This document shows, one piece after another, positions 1 through 8,800 of a stretch of DNA of 64,000 nucleotides (its first letter is position 1; every line of letters begins with the position of its first letter). This DNA comes from JAPPHA01 sp965242975. GTDB taxonomy: Bacteria > Pseudomonadota > Alphaproteobacteria > Rhodobacterales > Rhodobacteraceae. The stretch covers positions 3,286,001 to 3,350,000 of the forward strand of contig CBDETS010000007.1 of NCBI GenBank assembly GCA_965242975.1, in the 5' to 3' direction. Below the pieces are notes generated by a model. It searched no databases. It was not told the origin of the DNA and saw only the letters and a program-made list of their open reading frames with translations. Both the position numbers and the translations under genes were made by a program.

Positions 1-548
1 TCGGAAACTTTCGAAACGTCCGCCGCATGACCTGTCGCGGTACCAGACGTCGTGACCACATCCACGTAGGGCGCCGCGGCCCGTGCGGCGACTTCGAAGT
101 CTTCACGACGGACTTCGCGCTGTTTCTTGAAAGCCACGCCACCGAAGTAGAGACCGCTCCATCCGCAAACGGAATACACCTTTCGCGTCATGTCCGCATC
201 GGTCTGGCGCTCGACCCGTTCGTCGATGCGCGCATCATCGGCCCAATACGCGTCAATGGGGCAACCTCCCGCTTGCAGCCGTCCGAGAATCGGAAACGCG
301 TCCCTCCCGGCCACAGCAAGGAAGTTCACGCCGATCCAGACGTTTGGCACGGACGTGCGCACGTCCGTGATGATCGGGATGAACTCCCCAACGGGAAAGT
401 CATGGTTGATCAGGAACACGCCTGAAACTCCCGATCTCGCGGCGACCCGGATGTTCTTCAGCGCCTGCGCGCGGTCCAGGACATGGATGACCGGAGTCAC
501 AATCGGGCCCGGGCACTTGAACAGTCGATGGAACTCCGCTCGCGTCAT
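1..548 (-). CDS. BtpA-like TIM-barrel protein (3' end cut by window)
   Basis: An open frame of 182 codons runs leftward from an ATG at 548 to the window edge without a stop. The translation begins MTRAEFHRLFKCPGPIVTPV, contains AGRDAFPILGRLQAGG, and near the edge VVTTSGTATGHAADVSKV. The last segment resembles the phosphate-binding strand of the BtpA/COG0434 TIM-barrel family, which usually has a T-G-x-A-T-G element followed by a conserved Asp. A GGGATGACCG stretch just upstream of the ATG could serve as ribosome binding site; an in-frame ATG at 563 hits a stop at once. The gene is divergent from the LysR regulator at 648, so it is a candidate target of that regulator. The family name is an inference from short motifs; the exact substrate is unknown. 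Confidence 0.55.
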   Translation of the reverse strand, partial: MTRAEFHRLFKCPGPIVTPVIHVLDRAQALKNIRVAARSGVSGVFLINHDFPVGEFIPIITDVRTSVPNVWIGVNFLAVAGRDAFPILGRLQAGGCPIDAYWADDARIDERVERQTDADMTRKVYSVCGWSGLYFGGVAFKKQREVRREDFEVAARAAAPYVDVVTTSGTATGHAADVSKVS

Positions 549-573
549 CGGTCATCCCGGCATGAATCCGTAC

Positions 574-615
574 AACGATAGGTCATGCGAATTGATTTAA
601 GAAATTTATATCGTT
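574..615. promoter_or_regulatory. 7-bp inverted repeat in divergent intergenic region
   Basis: AACGATA (574-580) and TATCGTT (609-615) form a perfect inverted repeat with about 35 bp centre spacing. It lies between the divergent BtpA-like and lysR genes in an AT-rich stretch. LysR-type regulators usually bind dyads in such positions, so this is a candidate operator; binding is not shown. Confidence 0.3.
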
Positions 616-647
616 AATCTTCACATTATCACCAGTTATCAAGCTTC

Positions 648-1520
648 ATGCCAAAGAACATCCCCACCGACCTCCTCCGGACCTTTGTCACCGTGGTCGA
701 TCTCCGCAGCCACACCAAGGCTGCCCGGGTTCTCGGACGGACGCAACCGGCAATCAGCCTTCAGGTCAAGCGGCTCGAAGACCTGCTCGGAGCGAAACTG
801 CTGAAATCGGACACACGTCGCCTCAAGGTAACCGACGCCGGACAAGCTCTCGGAGCCCGTGCACGTCAGATTCTGCGCATCAACGACGAAATCGTGAACC
901 ACTTCAGCCGGGAATCGATGTCGGGCTGGCTGAAGGTCGGCTTGCCAACGGATTTCTCCAATGCCTTCCTTCTCGAGGCCGTTGCCCAATTCGTCAGCGG
1001 GAACCCCGATGTACGGGTGGATGTCGAGAGCAATCTGTCGAGCGTACTTCGAGAAAGGGTCTACGCCGACCAACTCCATCTTGCCGTTGCGATCGCGCCA
1101 GAACCTGACGCTCCGTTCCTGATCGAACGGACGAGCGTCACACCATTCTGGGTCGTCGCGGAATCATTTTCGTCCAGCCCAGGTGATCCCCTTCCGATCG
1201 TTTGCCACCCCGATCCTTGCGAGTATGTCGAGCGCATGAAGATGGCCCTTCGTACGTCCGGACGCAGTTGGAGAACGGCCCTGGTCGCGACCAACGTCGA
1301 GGGACTGCAGGCCGCCGTTCGGGCCGACATCGGTGCGACAGCCCTCACTCCGGCAACGTTCTCCGAGGGGATGCGCATCGGGCGCGAGGACGAAGGATTC
1401 CCACCACTTGCACCCCTGACAATCGGAATCTTCGGAAAGAACCTCCATCAGGACCGGGCATTGCACGCGTTGACAGAATGGATCGCTCGACAAATCGATC
1501 ACGTCAGACGACCGTTCTGA
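648..1520 (+). CDS. LysR-family transcriptional regulator
   Basis: 290-residue protein of typical LysR length. An N-terminal winged helix-turn-helix (about residues 8-66) reads LLRTFVTVVDLRSHTKAARV followed by RTQPAISLQVKRLEDLLGAK, the standard LTTR recognition pattern. The rest is the periplasmic-binding-protein-like effector domain. It is divergent from the gene ending at the left edge and lies 100 bp upstream of the ABC transporter operon, so it could control either. The effector is unknown; polyamine or opine-like ligands would fit the neighbouring transporter, but that is inference. Confidence 0.9.
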   Translation: MPKNIPTDLLRTFVTVVDLRSHTKAARVLGRTQPAISLQVKRLEDLLGAKLLKSDTRRLKVTDAGQALGARARQILRINDEIVNHFSRESMSGWLKVGLPTDFSNAFLLEAVAQFVSGNPDVRVDVESNLSSVLRERVYADQLHLAVAIAPEPDAPFLIERTSVTPFWVVAESFSSSPGDPLPIVCHPDPCEYVERMKMALRTSGRSWRTALVATNVEGLQAAVRADIGATALTPATFSEGMRIGREDEGFPPLAPLTIGIFGKNLHQDRALHALTEWIARQIDHVRRPF

Positions 1521-1624
1521 TTCATTAATATTCCAAATGTCCTCATTTCCCGACTAAATTTCCATAATACCTCTGCAACTCGTAATATTTGGGTGAACGC
1601 GGCAACAAGATAAGGAGTTACAGA

Positions 1625-2761
1625 ATGTCCCATCAGTCAGCCAGGAATTTCAGCCGCAGGACACTGCTCAAGACGGCCGGCGCCTCGGGAGTTGTTCTCG
1701 CCGCGCCCATGTTGAACCGGGCGTGGGCCGCCGACCCCGTCGAGATCAACATGCTGGCGTGGTACGGTCATGCCGAGCCGGATATCGTTGAAGAGTTCGA
1801 GGCGCTGCACAACGTCAAGTTCGTACCGAAGTACTACGCCGGGGGCGACAACATGCTCGCGTTGATCGCGCAGTCTCCGCCGGGAACCTACGATATCATC
1901 CTTTCCGATGCGGAGTTCGTCCAGCAGCTCAATGCCGCGGGATACATTCAGGAACTGGATCACACCGATTATCCGTTCGATGACTTTTTCCCGGAGTTCC
2001 AGAAGTTCCCCGGTCACTGGACCGGCGATCAGCTCTGGTCAGTGATGGTCCGCTATGGATTGCTTGGCGTTTCGTTCAACACCGATGTCATCACCCACGA
2101 GGAGGCGATGAGCTACAATGTCTTCTGGGACAGCCGTCTGACAGGAAAAGTCGGCCACTTCGACTGGCACCTGCCGAATCTCGGCCAGATGTCCCTGCTT
2201 AACGGCAATGACGACCCTTCGCCATTCGACATCGACGGCGCGGCGTGGGATGCGGTACAGGAGAAGACCTTGTCGCTCAAACCCCAGGTCGGAGGGTACT
2301 TCGATTACGGCGGGACATTTTCGTCGTTGAAGACTGGCGAGATGCACGCAGTTTGCGGGATCGGCGACTGGATCACCGGCGTCCTGCAAAAGGACGGCGC
2401 GCCGGTTGACAGCGTCATTCCCGAAGAAGGCGGCATCCAGTGGACCGAGAGCTACTCAATCGGCATCGGTTCGGAAAAGGCAGAGATCGCACGGGATTTC
2501 ATCCAGTACATGCTGTCCCCGGCCGGCCAGGTGAGATCGATCCAGATGGCCGCTTATCCCGGCCTGTCCCCGACCAAGTCGGGATGGACGGCGATACAGG
2601 AGGCCAACCCCGATGAAGCGCAACGCTCGGGCCTGGTCGAGGGCGCGGCGAATGACCCAATCCGGCTGAAGCGGGAAGGGCGGATCCACTACCGCGACAT
2701 TCCGCGCCAGCAGAGCCTGGAGGATTGGAACGATTTCTGGTCTGAATACAAGAATGCCTGA
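1625..2761 (+). CDS. Polyamine-type ABC transporter substrate-binding protein (PotD/PotF-like), Tat signal
   Basis: 378-residue extracytoplasmic solute-binding protein, family 1/PotD-like. The N-terminus carries a twin-arginine signal (FSRRTLLKTAGASGVVLAAP) ending near AWA, so export as a folded protein is likely. The ATG at 1625 is chosen because AAGGAG lies 8 nt upstream; a longer frame from 1589 lacks such a site. It is the first gene of a four-gene importer operon followed by two permeases and an ATPase. A strong hairpin terminator follows the gene, which would let the binding protein be made in excess over the membrane parts. Spermidine/putrescine is the family's usual ligand, but the true ligand cannot be read from sequence. 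Confidence 0.85.
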   Translation: MSHQSARNFSRRTLLKTAGASGVVLAAPMLNRAWAADPVEINMLAWYGHAEPDIVEEFEALHNVKFVPKYYAGGDNMLALIAQSPPGTYDIILSDAEFVQQLNAAGYIQELDHTDYPFDDFFPEFQKFPGHWTGDQLWSVMVRYGLLGVSFNTDVITHEEAMSYNVFWDSRLTGKVGHFDWHLPNLGQMSLLNGNDDPSPFDIDGAAWDAVQEKTLSLKPQVGGYFDYGGTFSSLKTGEMHAVCGIGDWITGVLQKDGAPVDSVIPEEGGIQWTESYSIGIGSEKAEIARDFIQYMLSPAGQVRSIQMAAYPGLSPTKSGWTAIQEANPDEAQRSGLVEGAANDPIRLKREGRIHYRDIPRQQSLEDWNDFWSEYKNA

Positions 2762-2780
2762 GTCCGGGATTGCGGACATG

Positions 2781-2814
2781 GATAGCCCCGGGTAAACCCC
2801 GGGGCTATCTTTTT
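2781..2814 (+). terminator. Intra-operon rho-independent terminator
   Basis: GATAGCCCCGGG, loop TAAAC, CCCGGGGCTATC, then TTTTT: a stem of about 12 bp with a U-tract, placed 20 bp after the binding-protein gene and before the first permease. It probably acts as a partial terminator and 3' stabiliser. Confidence 0.85.
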
Positions 2815-2833
2815 GAAAGACAATCCCCGGCAA

Positions 2834-3676
2834 ATGGCGACAAGCAGCCGATATGCCTTCACGTGGCGTCTGCCAATGCTCATCTGGCAGGCGGCATTCT
2901 TCGTCGTACCGCTCGTTTTCATGGCGGCAATCAGTTTCTGGCTCGTCAAGAACTACAGGATGGAGCCGGACTTCATCCTGAAGAACTGGTCGAAAATGCT
3001 CGGCCGCGGGTTTTTCTGGGACGCATACTGGATAACGCTCTGGAGGGCATCCCTCGCCGCCGTGGTCATCAGCTTGATCGCGTTTCCGGCGTCCTACGCC
3101 CTCGCGTACAAGGTCAGCGAAGCCGTGCGCCGTTGGGCCGTGTTTTTCCTGATTGTTCCCTTCTTCACCTCCTATCTCGTGCGAGCCTACGCATGGCAGG
3201 TCATACTCGCCGAAAATGGCGTCGTGAACGCAGTATTGGGACTGGTCGGGCTTGGACCGTTCACGATGCTCAATACCGGTTTCGGAGCGATGGTCGGATA
3301 CATGACACTGACATTGCCGCTCGTGGTGGTCTTGCAGACCTTCAGCCTTGCCGGAGTTGACCGGAGCCAGATCGAAGCCGCGTGGAATCTCGGTTGTTCT
3401 CCCATCCGGACCATAGTCCAGGTCATCGTGCCTTCGGCACGTGTCGGACTTATTATCGGGGCGGTGTTCTGTTTTATCCTGACCTTTGGCGACTTCGTGA
3501 GCCCTTTCTATCTTGGCGGGTCCAAACCCCCGACCCTTTCCATACTCATAATCGACACAACCAAGTCAGGCCAGCAATGGCCGCGCGCGGCGGTTGTTGC
3601 GCTCATCATGATCGCGACCCTGTTTTTCGCGGCTTTCGCCGCGGTCAGCGCCGCATACCGAAAGCGCGCCCGATGA
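2834..3676 (+). CDS. ABC transporter permease (PotB-like)
   Basis: Inner-membrane permease of about 280 residues with six predicted hydrophobic segments. The cytoplasmic EAA loop is visible as EAAWNLGCSPIRTIVQVIVP, which docks on the ATPase. The ATG at 2834 is preferred. A TTG at 2813 in the same frame sits inside the terminator U-tract and would add only seven residues, so the exact start is uncertain and no strong ribosome binding site is seen. The stop overlaps the next permease start by 4 nt, which points to translational coupling. Confidence 0.85.
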   Translation: MATSSRYAFTWRLPMLIWQAAFFVVPLVFMAAISFWLVKNYRMEPDFILKNWSKMLGRGFFWDAYWITLWRASLAAVVISLIAFPASYALAYKVSEAVRRWAVFFLIVPFFTSYLVRAYAWQVILAENGVVNAVLGLVGLGPFTMLNTGFGAMVGYMTLTLPLVVVLQTFSLAGVDRSQIEAAWNLGCSPIRTIVQVIVPSARVGLIIGAVFCFILTFGDFVSPFYLGGSKPPTLSILIIDTTKSGQQWPRAAVVALIMIATLFFAAFAAVSAAYRKRAR

Positions 3677-4455
3677 ACGTCACGGCCTTCGCATCCCGCC
3701 TCTACCTGGCCGCGGTTTTCTTCTTTGTGTTCCTTCCGATCGGAGCAAGCGTCGTGTTTTCCTTCAACTCGGACAGGTTTCCGACGCTGCCTCTCGCGGA
3801 TTTCACGGTCGAGTGGTACGCAAAGGCATTCTCCGACGACAAGATCCGGGACGCGTTCCTCAACTCGGTCTTGGTGTCCCTGACTGCGGCCGCGATGTCG
3901 ACATTCATCGGTTTTTCCACCGCGTACACCGATTTCCGGTACGGTTTCCGGTTCAAGGCGGCGTACCTGGCCCTCGCGCTCCTTCCGCCGACAATTCCCC
4001 TGGTCATCATGGGATTGGCGATGCTCGCCTGGTTGAGCCAGATCGACCTGTCCGGAACCCTGTTCGGGATCATTGCCGCCCATACCGTTCTCGGATCACC
4101 GTTTGCTATGGCGGTATGCCGGCTGCGGTTGCACCAGATGGACCCTTCGCTTGAAGCGGCTGCATGGAACCTTGGCGCGTCCGAATGGGCCGCCATGCGG
4201 TACGTTGTCCTGCCGTTTTCGGCACCGGCCCTGGTATCCGCATTTTGCCTGACCGCAGCCGTCAGCTTTGACGAGTTCGCGGTCGCCTGGTTCGTCTCGG
4301 GCCTCAACCGCACGGTGCCGGTAGCGATCCTGGAAATCCTGCAGGGAAACGTCGATCCCCAGATCAACGCGATCGGAACCGTGGTGTTCATCACGTCGAT
4401 GACGCTCGTTGTCGTTGCACAGGTCATTTTCATGCGCCGGAACAGAGATGGCTAA
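3673..4455 (+). CDS. ABC transporter permease (PotC-like)
   Basis: 260-residue second permease of the importer. It begins MNVTAFASRLYLAAVFFFVF and shows the EAA-type motif LEAAAWNLGASEWAAMRYVV. The ATGA overlap with the previous gene fixes the start. Its 3' end overlaps the ATPase start by 8 nt. Together with the PotB-like partner it forms the heterodimeric membrane channel of the operon. Confidence 0.88.
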   Translation: MNVTAFASRLYLAAVFFFVFLPIGASVVFSFNSDRFPTLPLADFTVEWYAKAFSDDKIRDAFLNSVLVSLTAAAMSTFIGFSTAYTDFRYGFRFKAAYLALALLPPTIPLVIMGLAMLAWLSQIDLSGTLFGIIAAHTVLGSPFAMAVCRLRLHQMDPSLEAAAWNLGASEWAAMRYVVLPFSAPALVSAFCLTAAVSFDEFAVAWFVSGLNRTVPVAILEILQGNVDPQINAIGTVVFITSMTLVVVAQVIFMRRNRDG

Positions 4456-5500
4456 CCCGCTTGTAAGTTTCTCGGGCGTTTCGAAACGGTTCGGTCATGT
4501 CTGGGCCGTCAAGTCGCTTGACCTCGCCATAAACCGCGGGGAGTTCGTGGCGCTGATGGGTCCGTCGGGATGCGGCAAGACGACGACACTGAGGATGCTG
4601 GCCGGACTGGAGGAACCCACGGAAGGCACGATCTCGATCGGCGGCCGGGCCATGAACGGGGTCGCGGCGCATGACCGCGACACGCCCATGGTCTGGCAGT
4701 CGCTGGCCCTTTTTCCGTTCCTAAGTGTCCGCGAGAACGTCGAATTCGGATTGAAAATGCGTGGCGTGTCCCGGACGGAACGCAGGTCAAAAGCTGAGGA
4801 ATGGCTCAATCGGCTGGGCATGTCGGATTTCAGGGACAGGGGGGTCGAACAGCTGTCCGGCGGGCAGAGGCAACGTGTTGCGCTGGCGCGGTCGTTGGTG
4901 ACCGAACCCGAAATGCTGCTTCTCGACGAGCCGCTTTCAGCACTCGATGCGCACCTGGTGATCCGCATGCAGGGAGTTCTCTCCAGCCTCCAGCGGGAGC
5001 TGGGAATCACGTTCGTGTACGTCACGCACTCGCAATCCGAGGCCTTTTCCATGGCCGACCGCGTCGTGATCATGGGGAATGGCGAGATCGCGCAGATCGG
5101 TGCGCCGAGGGAAATCTACCGTCGGCCTGCCACCCGGTTTGTCGCCGAATTCGTCGGTCGCAACAACATATTCGAGGGAGAGGCCGAGGGGGAATCCCTC
5201 CACTCGCCGCACGGAGTGCTGCCGCTGCCATGCCCGGCGTTCGGCCCGGTCGTCATGTCCGTGGCCGCCGACAGGGTCAGTGTCAGTCGTGACCGCCCTG
5301 GCGAAGGGCCTTCCGTCAAAGGCCGTTTCCTTTCGGAAGAGTTCGCCGGGGCCAGCATTCTCTGTTACTTCGAGGGCGCCAGTGGTTCCACGATCAAGGC
5401 GCAGGTGGACGAGATGGCGCTCGACCAGCTGGCTCCGTCACAAGGTGAAGCGTTCTGGATCTCGTGGTCGCCCAACGCCGCGCACTTGGTCGGGTCATGA
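4448..5500 (+). CDS. ABC transporter ATP-binding protein (PotA-like)
   Basis: 350-residue ATPase with Walker A (GPSGCGKTTT), ABC signature (LSGGQRQRVALARSL), Walker B (MLLLDEPLSALD) and H-loop (VTHSQSEAF). The C-terminal part after about residue 235 fits the TOBE regulatory domain common in PotA/CysA ATPases. It starts at the ATG overlapping the upstream permease and ends convergently with the GNAT remnant, sharing bases at 5495-5500. It energises import by the preceding two permeases. Confidence 0.92.
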   Translation: MANPLVSFSGVSKRFGHVWAVKSLDLAINRGEFVALMGPSGCGKTTTLRMLAGLEEPTEGTISIGGRAMNGVAAHDRDTPMVWQSLALFPFLSVRENVEFGLKMRGVSRTERRSKAEEWLNRLGMSDFRDRGVEQLSGGQRQRVALARSLVTEPEMLLLDEPLSALDAHLVIRMQGVLSSLQRELGITFVYVTHSQSEAFSMADRVVIMGNGEIAQIGAPREIYRRPATRFVAEFVGRNNIFEGEAEGESLHSPHGVLPLPCPAFGPVVMSVAADRVSVSRDRPGEGPSVKGRFLSEEFAGASILCYFEGASGSTIKAQVDEMALDQLAPSQGEAFWISWSPNAAHLVGS

Positions 5501-5847
5501 TTCCGGCCCCGTTCCCGGAGCAGGCCCGGACCGGAGAAATGTCCCAAACGGAAGAAACAATCGCATCGGGTCGTCAATGAGCGGCACAAAGCCGAATCTC
5601 TCATAGAAGCGTTTCGCGGCGTCCACGATCGGGGCATGCATGGCCACGGTTTCATCGACGATCGCGGCCCGCTTGATCGCATCTGAGAGAAGCATGCTTC
5701 CGAGGCCCCGACGGTACGCCGAGCGGTCGACCGCCAACCAGCCGGTCAGTGCGCAGGGCACCGGATGGCGTGGCAATTTTCGGGAGAGTTGCCCAGGCAG
5801 TGAAGCGAAGTCGGACGACAGGGCGCTCAGAGTGCAAGAGCCGGGAA
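5495..5847 (-). pseudogene. GNAT acetyltransferase, N-terminus lost at the CRISPR array
   Basis: The minus frame next to the array encodes a GNAT C-terminal half: LPRHPVPCALTGWLAVDRSA, then RRGLGSMLLSDAIKRA (acetyl-CoA binding, R/Q-x-x-G-x-G/S-like), DAAKRFYERFGFVPL and RLFLPF. This matches residues about 70-170 of the TacT-like GNAT toxin family. The first about 70 residues are absent: upstream the frame enters the first CRISPR repeat at 5848. No antitoxin (DUF1778-type) gene is present. The simplest reading is that the array end was inserted into, or deleted, the 5' part of an old toxin-antitoxin locus. Confidence 0.75.
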
Positions 5848-8800
5848 GTTGCGGTTGGGCCGCGAATTCTGAACAGCTACAATGGCCGAGACCGACAATA
5901 CACTGGACAATGAGTTGCGGTTGGACCGCGAATTCTGAACAGCTACAATCTGCCCGTGCGGGGCATGGCCGCCAAGGAGGTTGCGGTTGGACCGCGAATT
6001 CTGAACAGCTACAATCTGCCCGTGCGGGGCATGGCCGCCAAGGAGGTTGCGGTTGGACCGCGAATTCTGAACAGCTACAATCCCAGGAAGGCGATTTTGA
6101 GCAAGCAGCGAGTTGCGGTTGGACCGCGAATTCTGAACAGCTACAATGTTCACAGAAGATGGTAGCGCTGTGCCTTAGTTGCGGTTGGACCGCGAATTCT
6201 GAACAGCTACAATTCGGATAGACGCGGCCATGTTTCCCGGTCTGTTGCGGTTGGACCGCGAATTCTGAACAGCTACAATTGTTACTGGTTCTGGTCGTGG
6301 TGGGAATACGTTGCGGTTGGACCGCGAATTCTGAACAGCTACAATAAACCGAGAAACCGGAAAACCTGGATTTTCGTTGCGGTTGGACCGCGAATTCTGA
6401 ACAGCTACAATAACCGTGTCGGGCGGTCAATGAAAATACTAGTTGCGGTTGGACCGCGAATTCTGAACAGCTACAATGGATCGAGTGGCCGAAGAAGCGC
6501 GGGGATGGTTGCGGTTGGACCGCGAATTCTGAACAGCTACAATTTCTCCCTCCATATTGGCACGGCCAGACGAGTTGCGGTTGGACCGCGAATTCTGAAC
6601 AGCTACAATCGATCATCGTCTGTGAACCCGAGCAACTCCGTTGCGGTTGGACCGCGAATTCTGAACAGCTACAATGCGGACCATCATGAGGACTGCGCCG
6701 ATCTCGTTGCGGTTGGACCGCGAATTCTGAACAGCTACAATTCGAACCTTGCCAATAAGGCGGAAACGGCAGTTGCGGTTGGACCGCGAATTCTGAACAG
6801 CTACAATAATCGTCGGAGTGTCTCGACGTGCTGCACTGTTGCGGTTGGACCGCGAATTCTGAACAGCTACAATGTAATGGCCGTAGTAGCCGTGGAAGAA
6901 GCGGTTGCGGTTGGACCGCGAATTCTGAACAGCTACAATGCAGCTGTCAGACGACTGAAAGCTGCGCGGGTTGCGGTTGGACCGCGAATTCTGAACAGCT
7001 ACAATCTGTCGTCAGCGTGTTCAGCTGCGTCTGCAGTTGCGGTTGGACCGCGAATTCTGAACAGCTACAATCCGTTTTTCGGATTGGTAATTTTCAGTAC
7101 AGTTGCGGTTGGACCGCGAATTCTGAACAGCTACAATAGCGCGCGCAGGTTCTTGCGCAGACAGCCAGTTGCGGTTGGACCGCGAATTCTGAACAGCTAC
7201 AATGATGCAGAAGCCTGAAGCTTTGACGCTGTAGTTGCGGTTGGACCGCGAATTCTGAACAGCTACAATCACTACGAACGGCATCAACTATGACGAGGTG
7301 TTGCGGTTGGACCGCGAATTCTGAACAGCTACAATATGATTCAATTATTACCGGTATTCCTGTACGTTGCGGTTGGACCGCGAATTCTGAACAGCTACAA
7401 TCTCAGCCGCACTGGGCCTGATGTGGTGTCCGTTGCGGTTGGACCGCGAATTCTGAACAGCTACAATAACCGCTTCATCAATGGTCTTGTGGATCTGGTT
7501 GCGGTTGGACCGCGAATTCTGAACAGCTACAATCTGTCGATCAGGGTTGGCACCGGGCTAACTGGTTGCGGTTGGACCGCGAATTCTGAACAGCTACAAT
7601 GACGATACCGGAGCGCGCGCGCCACGATTCGTTGCGGTTGGACCGCGAATTCTGAACAGCTACAATATTTTAGTCGTGCATACTGTCGATCATTGAGTTG
7701 CGGTTGGACCGCGAATTCTGAACAGCTACAATCAGCCGGGTCCGAGGACTGGATCACTGGGGCGTTGCGGTTGGACCGCGAATTCTGAACAGCTACAATC
7801 ATGATGAATGGAATGAGTTACGTCGATGCGTTGCGGTTGGACCGCGAATTCTGAACAGCTACAATAATCCAAGGTTTTGGAAATCAAATTGCTGAGTTGC
7901 GGTTGGACCGCGAATTCTGAACAGCTACAATAGTGTAAACTATTTTTACGGTTTCATAAGAGTTGCGGTTGGACCGCGAATTCTGAACAGCTACAATTCG
8001 GCGGTTTGCGGCCGGGCGAAGTTCCCGGTTGCGGTTGGACCGCGAATTCTGAACAGCTACAATGGGCGCGCGATCGTCCAGTTCAACGAGTGCGTTGCGG
8101 TTGGACCGCGAATTCTGAACAGCTACAATCGGACGCGGTGTAGCGGATGCCTCCCTGGCGTTGCGGTTGGACCGCGAATTCTGAACAGCTACAATGGGAA
8201 AGCTCTGGAGCGTGGCGGGATGGTGGTTGCGGTTGGACCGCGAATTCTGAACAGCTACAATCGATGCGGCTCTGGTGGCCTCTACTGGCGAGTTGCGGTT
8301 GGACCGCGAATTCTGAACAGCTACAATGGACGCCGCCAACGAACGCGGGTGGCTTCCGTTGCGGTTGGACCGCGAATTCTGAACAGCTACAATAATCGTC
8401 CTTCTTGGACTCGGCCTTTGCCTGTTGCGGTTGGACCGCGAATTCTGAACAGCTACAATCGACCACGACGAATTCCCCTGCTCCGTTGAGTTGCGGTTGG
8501 ACCGCGAATTCTGAACAGCTACAATGGTGCCTGACTAAATTTGGAGAAATCCCATGTTGCGGTTGGACCGCGAATTCTGAACAGCTACAATGGAGACGTC
8601 ATGGACGTGCTGTATGACGAAGTTGCGGTTGGACCGCGAATTCTGAACAGCTACAATTTTTCGATTTTCACCATGACGGGCCATGGAGTTGCGGTTGGAC
8701 CGCGAATTCTGAACAGCTACAATGATGGGCCGAAAATAACCCCGAACTTTGGGGTTGCGGTTGGACCGCGAATTCTGAACAGCTACAATTTTCGGTTCTA

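Noticed and set aside
27..600. Plus-strand frames at 27-425 and 190-600
   Set aside because: They are shadows of the minus-strand BtpA-like gene, which has better protein character and a plausible start.
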